Notes under the pieces: model-generated
Seen by the model: the letters and a program-made list of their open reading frames with translations, nothing else
What the model was told of the DNA's origin: nothing
Database searches by the model: none
Source of the DNA: Bacillota bacterium
GTDB taxonomy: Bacteria; Bacillota; Sulfobacillia; Sulfobacillales; Sulfobacillaceae
Length of the DNA: 64,000 nucleotides
Reading direction: 5' to 3'
Assembly: GCA_021841025.1 (NCBI GenBank)
Contig: JAKBWA010000043.1
Location: 1 to 64,000, forward strand
Translations under genes and position numbers: made by a program
Shown here: in pieces, positions 17,784 to 26,451 of the stretch
How the letters are laid out: each line of letters starts with the position of its first letter
How positions within the stretch are numbered: the stretch's first letter is position 1

Positions 17784-18245
17784 TTAGGAACGGGAAGGAT
17801 GAATGGATTTATCGGAGGCTTTGTCTGGGCGTCGGGAAAGCCGAACAATTTGAATAACCAGTAAGATGGAAGCGAGCCTAAGGATGACATCGGCCAAGTT
17901 AAAAATGAAGGGATAAGGGCGAATCTGCCAATAGTCTACTACGCCGCCCCATAAGATGCGGTCTGTCCAGTTGGCAGCCGCGGCACTCAAAATCCAAGAC
18001 ATAGTGAGCCGCAGAGATGGCCACCTTCTCAAAAACAGGACAATTAGAGCTATGAGTGCCAGAGTGCCTAAGCTGAGAATCCATGACGGCGTGTGCGAGA
18101 AAAGACCAAAGGCCACACCTCGGTTGAGAATAACGCCTGGGCTACCTACTCGAGGGCGATAATGCCACGCCAGAATCATCATCGTGAGATAAAGAACCGG
18201 CCCCGACCAATACCTAAGGACGTGTCTTGACTTACGGGCGATCAT
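17784..18245 (-). CDS. lspA: Lipoprotein signal peptidase (signal peptidase II)
   Basis: 153 residues with four membrane segments. It cleaves the signal peptide from prolipoproteins next to the lipid-modified cysteine. Family motifs are NRGVAFG, AANWTDRILWGGVVDYW (first catalytic Asp) and FNLADV (second catalytic Asp). The ATG at 18245 is chosen for AGGAGGG immediately upstream; an open extension to 18296 has no SD. Divergent from the BlaI-like gene. A lipoprotein substrate gene lies 700 bp away at 18968-19864. Confidence 0.88.
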   Translation of the reverse strand: MIARKSRHVLRYWSGPVLYLTMMILAWHYRPRVGSPGVILNRGVAFGLFSHTPSWILSLGTLALIALIVLFLRRWPSLRLTMSWILSAAAANWTDRILWGGVVDYWQIRPYPFIFNLADVILRLASILLVIQIVRLSRRPDKASDKSIHPSRS

Positions 18246-18276
18246 AAGTTCCCTCCTATGATACACTATAGCAAAC

Positions 18277-18696
18277 GTGCAAAATCTTGCCGACAAATGT
18301 GAGGGTTGTATTGTATTGACTCTAAAAAACCACCTGCGCCATTCTGTTCTTCATATTATCCGGAGCCAAGAGGTGTCCACCGTTAAAAGCGTACATGGCG
18401 CCTTGGCGCATGATCATCCTGTATCCATCAACACTGTCGCGACCGTGATGAATCGGTTGGTTGCCCAAAAAATCCTGGTCCGGGAAGGAAGGATCCGTCA
18501 TTATGTGTACCGCTTGGCACTTGCCGAAAGTGTGTTGAAAGGCCACGCCAAGGAATCGGTAGAGACCTTGATGTCAGAATTTGGCGAATCCTGCCTGGTC
18601 CATTTCGTTGAGGCCATTGATGAACTAGACCCGGAGGCATTGACCAAATTAGAGGCTATCGTCCGAGCTCGAACTCAAGAGAAACTTAACGACTAG
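18277..18696 (+). CDS. BlaI/MecI/CopY-family transcriptional repressor
   Basis: Up to 139 residues with a winged helix of the penicillinase-repressor family: VKSVHGAL...PVSINTVATVMNRLVAQKILVREG followed by RHYVYR. The C-terminal helix serves dimerisation. The start is uncertain: GTG at 18277 has no clear SD, while the TTG at 18316 follows GAGGG and gives 126 residues, nearer to the family norm. No BlaR1-type sensor protease is adjacent, so the signal is unknown. Divergent from lspA with a short shared spacer, so it may regulate lspA or itself. Confidence 0.75.
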   Translation: MQNLADKCEGCIVLTLKNHLRHSVLHIIRSQEVSTVKSVHGALAHDHPVSINTVATVMNRLVAQKILVREGRIRHYVYRLALAESVLKGHAKESVETLMSEFGESCLVHFVEAIDELDPEALTKLEAIVRARTQEKLND

Positions 18697-18930
18697 TTCG
18701 TCAATTAATGGCATACATAAGATGCGGCGCTTGATGGCAGAGTCCTTTGGCCTTTAGGAATTCTGAAAACGGCATGCCCTCTAACGGTTCGCCATCTGAG
18801 GGACGCCGTGTAGGCTTATTAGTCACTTGTCAACGTGCGGCTTCGGGGTTAGGGGAGTTTTTCTGATTGTAAGACGGTAAATCCTGGCACACCGGCTATG
18901 CTCGTTAAACCGATGTCGAGTTTTCGTAAT

Positions 18931-18957
18931 GGCAGTGCCGAGAGATGGGGCACTGCC
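18931..18957 (-). terminator. Hairpin downstream of the lipoprotein gene
   Basis: Perfect 9-bp stem GGCAGTGCC/GGCACTGCC with a 9-nt loop, 11 bp beyond the stop codon of the leftward lipoprotein gene. The T-run is lacking on the minus strand, so termination is plausible but may be weak. Confidence 0.5.
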
Positions 18958-18967
18958 GGGATAAACC

Positions 18968-19864
18968 TTAACGAGTCATGATATCGGCATTCATGCCTCC
19001 CGCTACACGTTCCATGTGATGGGAAACCACGACCCGAACTGGACGGTTAGCCATCGCCTGCGAACTTGCGGTGACAGTATAGACGACTTGACCTGATGAA
19101 CTAGTCGTCAAGGTCATGCCACCCTTTGAACTCATAGATCCTCCCATGCTCGAACTGTTACTCATGGACGAGGAAGATGAGCCGGGGGCTTTGGGAATGA
19201 TGTCGACTGCTGCACCCGAGATGGGGCCTTTAGGACTCATGGCCGTAATCTTTAATGCCTGTTTCTGCCCTGGTTTGAGGGCTACGGCAAATGGTTGGAC
19301 TTTCACATAATCTCCGATGGGAGCCATGGGCGATGTTGAAGGCGTTGTCCACCATGCATCTAATAGACCGGCTCCGCTCATGGAGGACGAACTAAATGTG
19401 TTGAAGTTTCCGATTTTGACTGCGATCATTTCCATGTGTTTTGTTGGTTGCGGCGATAGGGTGAGTGAGGCCTCACCTTGAGAGTTGGTCATTTTAGAAT
19501 AAGTTTTGATCAACCGGGCGGCATGGGCAGTGCCGGACTTGTACCAATGGCTCACGCCGTGACCAAGAGGAACCATGGGACCAATATAAAACGTGACGGG
19601 TTCTCTAGCGGCAGGATGTTTCGTGGACGTAGTGGCTTTGATCACAAATGTGGCAGGTTTGCCCGCTTGGACAACCTGAGCCGTTTTATTGCTGGATATT
19701 TCTTGAACTGTAGCTTGAGTAGAATGAGATGATGGGGATGAAGACATAGATGATGGGTGGTGGGCTTTTGACGATGAGGACGGTGATTTCGCGGCAGAAG
19801 CTGTTCCGCATCCGGCTATGACCAGGCTTAATCCGACTGCCGAAAACATTAGGATTTTGTTCAT
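18968..19864 (-). CDS. Secreted Ser-rich lipoprotein of unknown function
   Basis: 298 residues. A type II signal peptide is clear: MNKILMFSAVGLSL then lipobox VIAGC, giving a lipid-anchored extracellular protein. A Ser/His/Pro-rich linker (about residues 25-55) is followed by two Ig-like beta-sandwich-looking regions; a second low-complexity Ser/Met/Gly stretch lies in the C-terminal part. There are many His and Met residues (HGVSHWY, KHMEMIAV, SHHMERV), so metal binding is conceivable but unproven. The ATG at 19864 has GGAGGG upstream. I do not recognise a family. Confidence 0.65.
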   Translation of the reverse strand: MNKILMFSAVGLSLVIAGCGTASAAKSPSSSSKAHHPSSMSSSPSSHSTQATVQEISSNKTAQVVQAGKPATFVIKATTSTKHPAAREPVTFYIGPMVPLGHGVSHWYKSGTAHAARLIKTYSKMTNSQGEASLTLSPQPTKHMEMIAVKIGNFNTFSSSSMSGAGLLDAWWTTPSTSPMAPIGDYVKVQPFAVALKPGQKQALKITAMSPKGPISGAAVDIIPKAPGSSSSSMSNSSSMGGSMSSKGGMTLTTSSSGQVVYTVTASSQAMANRPVRVVVSHHMERVAGGMNADIMTR

Positions 19865-20544
19865 AAATTTGCCCTCCTTCAAGGTGCAGTTTATTGAACT
19901 CTGGGGAATCTGGCAAGAGTCGGTGAGGGGTCTAGGAATATGTCATGGCCATGCGGTTGGGCACAATAGCTTCGATTAAGATGGTTACCACCAGCCCCGT
20001 TTTGTCGCATATGGCGCGGGCTATACTGAAGACGGGTGATGTCCACCAGGCAGATCCGCGCACGAGAGGAACTGGTGTCACTATGGAGTTACAGTCTATA
20101 TGTGGGGTAGGATGTGCGTGCGGCCACCATTGCGATGGCCGTCACGGAAGCTGGGCGCCATCCGGCATATGTCAACCCATGGTACGGTGAGAGAGTGTTT
20201 GCGCACACTTTTTTTCTTTATATACTAGTAGTCACTAGCGATTCCTCCTCAAAGAAGGGTTTTCCCTGTCTGGTAAACCCAAGAGCCATCAGGATCGCTC
20301 GTGTCAATTTCCACGAAAAATGGAGAATTCTTATATCCGGATAGGACGAATGACTTCGCGTGTGTGTGAGGACTTCCAGCCATTCACGGCACAACGGTAC
20401 GCGAATTTGTCGGCAAAGCAGACATAACATGGCCATTAGGGAGATGGCCAAGGGGTGAATTTGCGCCAACATTTCGGGCTTGATTTAATTTATTGATTGT
20501 AGCTGATGTTATCCTTAGAAGAAAAAACAACAGGAGTAGGTGTT
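19865..20544. other. Intergenic region between divergent genes
   Basis: 680 bp with no recognisable gene. Short open frames here lack SD sequences and family resemblance. It must include promoters for the lipoprotein gene (leftward) and the 431-residue protein gene (rightward). Confidence 0.4.
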
Positions 20545-21840
20545 ATGAATCTCACGAAAGAAAGTCTGATGCCCTATCTTCAAAATGAATCAGGGGTTTT
20601 AAATATTGAGCGCATTGCAGAGGAGCTCATGGCCGACTGGCCTTTATCACCTGCTCAGCGGAGAAAACGTCTAATCGCCAAACTGAATCAAATTCCTGGG
20701 TGTTTTCGCGGAAATGAGCACAACTACGTTTACTTACCGCGATTTCGCACCGGCGCTAAGATCCTCCAGCCGTTTCCTCAGGATCACTCTAGCGAAGAAG
20801 AGTTGGCACCGGTGATCTGGCTTCCGGAATTGGCCGCACTGTGGAATCCAAATTTCCCCCAAACGCTGCCAGCTGTGTGTGAATTGACGGATGGGACCCG
20901 AGAAGAAGTGCAGTGGCATCCATATGGCCGGATCTCCGCGATGTCCCCCGGTTTGAATCGCTGGTTGAAGCGCGTAGCGGATGAGGGGGCCAATGCCGTA
21001 GAAGTGACTTGCGTGGATGGGGAGCAGAATCTCTATTCGGTTAAACCGACGACTTTGGACGCTTGTGACCGTTCGGAGGCTAATAAGATCATTCGAACGG
21101 CGGCCCACGATATCTTGACGCATCACCGGCGCGCAATCCATGTTATGGAATTGGCGGCTGAGTTGTTGGCCCGGGGAATGTATCATACTCAGTGCGCCCC
21201 TCTTCCCGTCATTTATACCTTGTTTCTACCTCCCGTATTAGTGCAGTACCGGTGGAACGAGGTGGCTCCTATGCCCAAACTGCCCCGCGTCTTGGGAGAA
21301 CTCATGCAACAACGCCAACGTGAAGTCGAGATGGACTCACAAATGTTTTCATGGGGCGGCGGCTTTTGGCGGGATAGTGGAGGTATGCTAATGCCCGAGA
21401 TGCCGCCTCCTACACCGATAGAGCCGTTTAGGGGAAATTATCGCCTTGTTATGACGCTGGATCATCATCGCGTCAGTCGAACGGTCGACATTTCCGCTGG
21501 TGCGACGTTTTACGACTTGCATTGCCTGATTCAGAGTCTATTTGACTGGGATAATGATCACTTGTGGGTGTTTTCCTTTAGCCGTCGGCCTGGGGATCCT
21601 ACAGCCAGCATTGGTCCTGATGAAGTCGATGACTTATTGGCTTCAGCCTATGATCTGACATTGGGGGAAATCCTGGAACAGGGGCAAACATTTCACTACG
21701 TTTTCGATTTCGGGGATTGGTGGGTCGTCACCATCCGCGCTAAAACACTTATGCGCGGCACCATTGCGCGAGACCCTGTGATAGTCGAGCGAAAAGGTGA
21801 AGCGCCTCCGCAATACCCAGATTTTGAGGACGATTATTAA
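20545..21840 (+). CDS. Protein with C-terminal pRiA4b ORF-3-like domain
   Basis: 431 residues. The C-terminal about 170 residues match the plasmid pRiA4b ORF-3-like (IS1096 TnpR-like) fold: LVMTLDHHRVSRTVDISAGATFYDLHCLIQ-type start, W.N.HLW.F block, then TLGEIL and the characteristic YVFDFGDWW. The N-terminal 250 residues are unknown, begin with a small helical domain and have PPVL/Arg-rich middle parts. The family is often carried on mobile DNA but its biochemical role is not established. AGGAG lies 8 nt before the ATG at 20545; an upstream in-frame start at 20506 lacks an SD. Confidence 0.7.
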   Translation: MNLTKESLMPYLQNESGVLNIERIAEELMADWPLSPAQRRKRLIAKLNQIPGCFRGNEHNYVYLPRFRTGAKILQPFPQDHSSEEELAPVIWLPELAALWNPNFPQTLPAVCELTDGTREEVQWHPYGRISAMSPGLNRWLKRVADEGANAVEVTCVDGEQNLYSVKPTTLDACDRSEANKIIRTAAHDILTHHRRAIHVMELAAELLARGMYHTQCAPLPVIYTLFLPPVLVQYRWNEVAPMPKLPRVLGELMQQRQREVEMDSQMFSWGGGFWRDSGGMLMPEMPPPTPIEPFRGNYRLVMTLDHHRVSRTVDISAGATFYDLHCLIQSLFDWDNDHLWVFSFSRRPGDPTASIGPDEVDDLLASAYDLTLGEILEQGQTFHYVFDFGDWWVVTIRAKTLMRGTIARDPVIVERKGEAPPQYPDFEDDY

Positions 21841-22829
21841 CCTTATGACCTGGCTGACTTCTTCCGGGAAAGAGTGAAGAACTGGAGGTGCCAGCCATGC
21901 TGACAGGGAAAAAGGGAGGGGAGTAGAAGAGTAAATAAAAAACACTTTGTTGCTATTTGCTTTGTTAGAGTCCAATTGCATGGTGTAAATCAGGGGGAAA
22001 GGCCTGCCCCTCGTCTACGTCTTCGGTCAGGCACGGACGTCGCTGGTCTTGACCGTAAGTTCCTTCTGTACTCAACCATTCGGTAGAGAGGGGGAAAGCT
22101 CCCTTTGAGTGAGAAATAGAGTGGGATTCAGGACCTTGGTGCTGTCAACGGGGTCTGGAGCTAAGGGCTCTCTCCAATTTTTTATGAGGTGAATTACGGC
22201 GATGTGCTGCTTTGAGGATCGTTCAGGCCGATACTTTTCAGTGCTGGCGTCCGGGCTCTTCCAGTCTGGAAGGTTGATGTGACAAGCCTCCAATTTCATG
22301 GGCGGTCTCGCTCGGCTACTGAATATGGGTCGGATGCGGGTTTTTCCGGGGTCAGCCTAAGATCTGCAGAACCCGTGACAACAGCAGTTCTCATGAGGGG
22401 GATAGGATCAGTTCGGGAAGATTCCATAATGTTCGCCCCGGGGACCGCGGCGGGATTGAGGTTCTTCCCCCATAGCATGTGTTGAGGGGGTAATCCCCGT
22501 CGAGGCATGATGCAAAAGGCTTTAAGCAAGAATGAAGTCGGGAAACATCGCGTTTTTCCATTTCGTCGGCGAACGCAAGCGCTCTCCTAAAAGGTTTTAA
22601 AGACAAGTCCCCTCACAAATCACGTCCGCTTTTCTGGGCATCCGCAGAAAGGGCCATGGGAAAAAATCAACACACTTTCACTGAGCCAAAGGAGCATTTG
22701 ACTGTATCAGGTTGTCCCAAACTTCGTAGAATTTTGCTAGCGCATCTCAAACGAGGAGCCGGGAATAAAGGGATCACGACAATTTGACCCTGCTTGTATT
22801 CGGGCGGGCAAAACGGCAATGGAGCCGCT
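21841..22829. other. Gene-poor stretch left of the polysaccharide locus
   Basis: 989 bp without a convincing gene. It includes the left copy of a degenerate repeat (22129-22400) whose other copy lies on the far side of the polysaccharide genes. The rest shows nothing recognisable. Confidence 0.5.
22129..22400. repeat. Degenerate dispersed repeat, left copy
   Basis: Shares ordered blocks with 29803-30020 in the same orientation: CTTGGTGCTG...GGGTCTGG, a GATCGTTCAGGCCG block, CCAATTTCATGG, and CTGCAGAAC...CAGTTCTCAT. The blocks are interrupted by small indels, as expected for old copies of one element. Fragmentary frames on the minus strand resemble each other between copies but I cannot name the family. 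Confidence 0.55.
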
Positions 22830-23945
22830 TTACAGGTCTTTTTTTAATGCCTTTATGGTATTGCGGACAAAAGATTGATGATAAGCATGAGAACTTTGAT
22901 GAGTTTTTTGCAGCAAGACTCCGTGTATGGTGCGTTGCACAATACCTGTTTCAAGCCAGACGTTTTTGGCAGGAGAAGAGGGACTGAAGTATCCGATGTC
23001 CCACCCGTAGACCAAAACGCCTGTCACCTTCCGGATTTGTGTCGTGGTTTTGACCGCGGCGACCAAAGCGTTATTTTGTAAGATGGCGTCAGAACCTTGA
23101 GATGTGGTGTGAGTGTAGGGCTGATATAAGGCGTTGCGCGCATTTTTATAACCTAGTTCAGAAAGAACGATTGGATGGCCGGAGTATTCTATGAGACTTT
23201 GCAATTGAGGGATAATGCGTGTTTTCCAGCGGTGCGAAATCACGGCGTAAGAGAGGGGATGGGCTTTGGCTTCCAGAGGAAAGTAGGCTGAGATGCCGAT
23301 TGCCGATATCAGAGGGTCTTTTAGCCACGGTTCGAACCGGGTGGTGTCCACCCAGTTAAGGTCCACCCATAAGGAACCTGAAAAATCATGATGGACATGA
23401 CTAATCAAATTTTCCCACAGCCGGGAAGGGGCTGATTGCATTCCATCCATTTCGCTCGTAACGGCCACGATTTTTGTGTGGGTTTCTTGGGCCATTATGA
23501 CATAAGGGGCCCAGTGGTCGAGATAGCTATGAAACCACTGAGCATCTAGAGATGGGGAGTTGTAGTGGATATCTCCGGAATAGACGGCATTGCCGACGAG
23601 AACCGTCGGCGCCATGATGACTTTAAGCCCGTGCTGACGGGCAAAAAGAATTTCCTGGCGTAGTTGGGGTATTTTTGGTGTCAGGGAACCATAGCTAACA
23701 TGAGGCAGATAGATATTGGGTTGATACAAGGCGACTTGTATTTCAATCCAGGGAGAATGTGTTTGCGATATCATGAGCAACACTTGATGCTTCCATTGCG
23801 CCTCAGACATCAAATGGAGTTTGGAGGAGGTGACAAGCCATCCGGGAAACACGAATCCGGCTATGATATTCCGCTCCGGATGATAGACCGGAACTAGGCC
23901 CAAGGCGGAATTCTTCAAGGGTTTCGTCCAGGTAATGATCAGCAA
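22830..23945 (-). CDS. GH113-like glycoside hydrolase (TIM barrel), probably membrane-anchored
   Basis: At least 371 residues resembling the GH113/GTA TIM-barrel group (beta-mannanase-like): HGLKVIMAPTV, a SGDI loop, VAVTSEMDGMQSAP (candidate acid/base Glu), GISAYFPLEA and IVLSELGYK (candidate nucleophile Glu). The TTG at 23945 is only the first standard start codon. The frame stays open upstream and encodes a hydrophobic helix (ALAVTLSILLIITW); GAGGTGAG lies before ATA (24026) and ATT (24020), so a non-standard start giving an N-terminal membrane anchor is possible. It is leftward, following the secreted GH8 gene. Substrate unknown; context suggests an exopolysaccharide. Confidence 0.65.
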   Translation of the reverse strand: MLIITWTKPLKNSALGLVPVYHPERNIIAGFVFPGWLVTSSKLHLMSEAQWKHQVLLMISQTHSPWIEIQVALYQPNIYLPHVSYGSLTPKIPQLRQEILFARQHGLKVIMAPTVLVGNAVYSGDIHYNSPSLDAQWFHSYLDHWAPYVIMAQETHTKIVAVTSEMDGMQSAPSRLWENLISHVHHDFSGSLWVDLNWVDTTRFEPWLKDPLISAIGISAYFPLEAKAHPLSYAVISHRWKTRIIPQLQSLIEYSGHPIVLSELGYKNARNALYQPYTHTTSQGSDAILQNNALVAAVKTTTQIRKVTGVLVYGWDIGYFSPSSPAKNVWLETGIVQRTIHGVLLQKTHQSSHAYHQSFVRNTIKALKKDL

Positions 23946-24417
23946 AATACTCAGCGTAACCGCTAAGGCACATGTCCATGGAGCTTTATGCCAAAGAGAC
24001 TTTGGCTGAGTCAGTTGAATGTCTATTCTCTCACCTCATCGTGTATGCGCTATAAAGACGGTTCGCCCTTGTTAACTGACGAGAAGAATATTTCAATAAT
24101 TTCAGTAAAAAGCCGATGCGAATTTTACCATGAATATCACTTGAAAACAATATGGGGTTTGACCGATACAGTTCCATGGCTCCGGGGAAAAAGGAACAGA
24201 ACACGTAAACGGGTATAAGTTCCGGTCGCGCGCGGCCTGCTCCGGGCGTCATCGAAACTTTTCGGGACGTGTTATGACAAATCGCCCAAGATCAGAAAAA
24301 GCCCCGCCGTTGACCGGAGGGCTCACAAAAACTGCACTCTGGCAGTTTGACCTTAGGCCGCTAGTGCTTCGAAATGAATGCCGGAATGAAAAAAACCTAT
24401 AGGATCATGAGAACACA
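23946..24417. other. Spacer between two leftward hydrolase genes
   Basis: The left part (to about 24030) probably encodes the N-terminus of the GH113-like protein. A terminator for the GH8 gene lies at 24296-24323. Nothing else is recognisable. Confidence 0.45.
24296..24323 (-). terminator. Rho-independent terminator after the secreted GH8 gene
   Basis: On the minus strand AGCCCTCCG pairs with CGGCGGGGCT across a short loop, with one mismatch, and is followed by TTTTT. It lies about 95 nt beyond the stop codon of the leftward GH8 gene. Confidence 0.7.
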
Positions 24418-25866
24418 TCAGAGCGGGGGAGTCAATTCTTTGGCCAGAGTTGCCAGGGCCAATGCTCGCAGAGATGCTCCATAGTAGGTCGTGGAATGCC
24501 ATGTTTCCAATTGGTTCAAGGCCTCTTGCCGCATCGCGGAATTGGCATATTGCGTCATAAACACACAGGCACTGAGAAATGGCCCGCTTTGGTAATGGTT
24601 AAGAGGCTGGCCATTCAAAGTGTAACCGCTGGTCAAGGACACATTACCGGTGCGTTGAATCCATTGTCCCTCTGTTGTAAGGATTTTTTGGGCGCTGGCG
24701 TTGCCCAAGGATGCCGCCATCCATAACCGCCACGGCACGCGAACAGCGTCATAATACCAGTCCTGCGGGTATTGATCCCAGGAAATGGAGGGTGCTGTGC
24801 CATTCGCATTAAGCCAATCTGGCAGTAACCCGGTTTGGGTATTGGCATTCTTGGCCAGCCACTCGGAATTTATTTGAGCTATGGAGTTCCACCGGCTGTT
24901 GTGGGTGAATTGGGCGAATACCTGATAATAGGCTGGAGAGATATAGGAGGGATTCATAATGCGGGTTGGTCCCCAACTATCTCCGGGCAAAATTCGGTTT
25001 GTGACACTGACGTCGTGTGCGAGAATCGCGTTAATGAGTGTTTTTGCTGCTTGTCCGAAACCGTGGTGGGGCCATTTTTGATGAGCAAGAACCAAAGCAT
25101 ATGCCATATCTTCATCGGCATCGGTGGCAGATCCTCTGCCAATAACCTGTCCGGAAGCTTTGATTTCCCAGTTCATTAGTCCGTAAGCATCCCGATATTT
25201 TTGGGCATAAGCCCATAATCCTTGAAAAGTGGACAAATCGTTGTGTCCGGCAGCCAACAACATGCCGTAACCGATTCCTTCGCTTACGGTGTCATTTTGG
25301 TTTTGTGGTCTGATGACACGCAGCATGCCGGGGCCTGCCGAAACGACATAGGTCTTGCGCCAGTGCTGGTAGGCTTGATCGGCTATTATTGGCAAAGAGG
25401 TGGTGCCAGTCACATTTCCTGAGTGGGCAGAGGCCACTTGGTTCCACCACCCGTCCAAAGAAGCCCATTGGGGTTGGAAAATACCTACATCCAGTGACCA
25501 ACTTCCCGAAGGCAAGTTGGTAGCCTGGCCGTGCCACGCATGGCCGCCTTGAGTTGACCAGCTTTGCCAGATTTTCCGGCCATTTTGGTGAATTTCAATG
25601 TCTACTACATCACCGGGGGGAACAGAGTGGGAGCTCCTTACAGTCCACAAAGCTTGATTTGCAGTGGTGCTCTTCAACGTGCCTTTTATACTCCATGTAT
25701 TAATCGCAGGGACGTAGGACTTTTGGGAAACCAAGACTTGCGGAAAGGACACGCGAGAATTAGACATTTCGATAGTGGCTGTCTTGTTCGTCGATAAGTT
25801 TGTGGCAAGTAGTGTGGGTAAAATTATGGCTAAAACACTTATGCCTATTACAGATCGTCGTATCAT
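24418..25866 (-). CDS. Secreted family GH8 glycoside hydrolase (endoglucanase-like)
   Basis: 482 residues. An N-terminal signal peptide is visible (MIRRSVIGISVLAIILPTLL). Residues about 50-140 form a beta-sandwich-like module ending in SGSWSLDVGIFQPQW, a pattern also present in the second GH8 protein. The GH8 catalytic domain follows with DTVSEGIGYGMLLA (catalytic Glu) and ATDADEDMAYAL (catalytic Asp), then PGDSWG and NPSYISPAYY. GH8 enzymes cut beta-1,4-glucans, xylan or chitosan; BcsZ of cellulose operons belongs here. Divergent from the GT2 gene across a 585-bp spacer. Likely trims or releases the polymer made by the GT2 enzyme. Confidence 0.88.
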   Translation of the reverse strand: MIRRSVIGISVLAIILPTLLATNLSTNKTATIEMSNSRVSFPQVLVSQKSYVPAINTWSIKGTLKSTTANQALWTVRSSHSVPPGDVVDIEIHQNGRKIWQSWSTQGGHAWHGQATNLPSGSWSLDVGIFQPQWASLDGWWNQVASAHSGNVTGTTSLPIIADQAYQHWRKTYVVSAGPGMLRVIRPQNQNDTVSEGIGYGMLLAAGHNDLSTFQGLWAYAQKYRDAYGLMNWEIKASGQVIGRGSATDADEDMAYALVLAHQKWPHHGFGQAAKTLINAILAHDVSVTNRILPGDSWGPTRIMNPSYISPAYYQVFAQFTHNSRWNSIAQINSEWLAKNANTQTGLLPDWLNANGTAPSISWDQYPQDWYYDAVRVPWRLWMAASLGNASAQKILTTEGQWIQRTGNVSLTSGYTLNGQPLNHYQSGPFLSACVFMTQYANSAMRQEALNQLETWHSTTYYGASLRALALATLAKELTPPL

Positions 25867-26451
25867 TTTATTCCTGCCTCATTTTAGACGTAAATAGCTT
25901 GGATCCGAACCCCTGGCATGTTATTCTCGGGTGCTCACCGCTGGTACTCCACAATGGGAAAATTTATTTTGGGACTAGTCTCTGAAGTGCGTGGAAATGG
26001 TCTATTTGTCACATACCTTGGCTTAGTTTTCACAATTCGACGTCGTCTCTCATCATCCTTTTTATGACCGCAAAAATTTACAAGCGTACGCACATACTGA
26101 ACGATCGTACGGGGAGAACGTGTCGACGATTGAAGAAGATATTCACAACATGCGATCGATTTGTGGTTTGACTCATGGAGATCCTTATTGCGAGTGGTAA
26201 TAAGAGCCGGATATAATGACCTAGGTTATTGGGAAGATGAACCAGTAAACCATATTTCAATTTTAGGTCATGCCAGAACATTGGCAGTTGTTGATGCAGT
26301 CTCTGTAGGCTATTGACTTTATGGCCTGAAAATCCTTCGAGCTTGTTCTATTCCTGACGTCTTTTCCCGACTGATGATTAACAGCTTTCGCGACCCGTCG
26401 GAATTAGTTTGTGACTTTAGTCACATATCTGATAAAGGGGATACAAAGTAT
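25867..26451. other. Divergent regulatory region of the polysaccharide locus
   Basis: 585 bp between the leftward GH8 gene and the rightward GT2 gene, without a gene. It contains a near-perfect palindrome centred on CCTAGG (26214-26229) and two CGTACG sites near 26086 and 26107, either of which could be an operator. An upstream in-frame ATG for the GT2 gene at 26374 has no SD. Confidence 0.45.
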
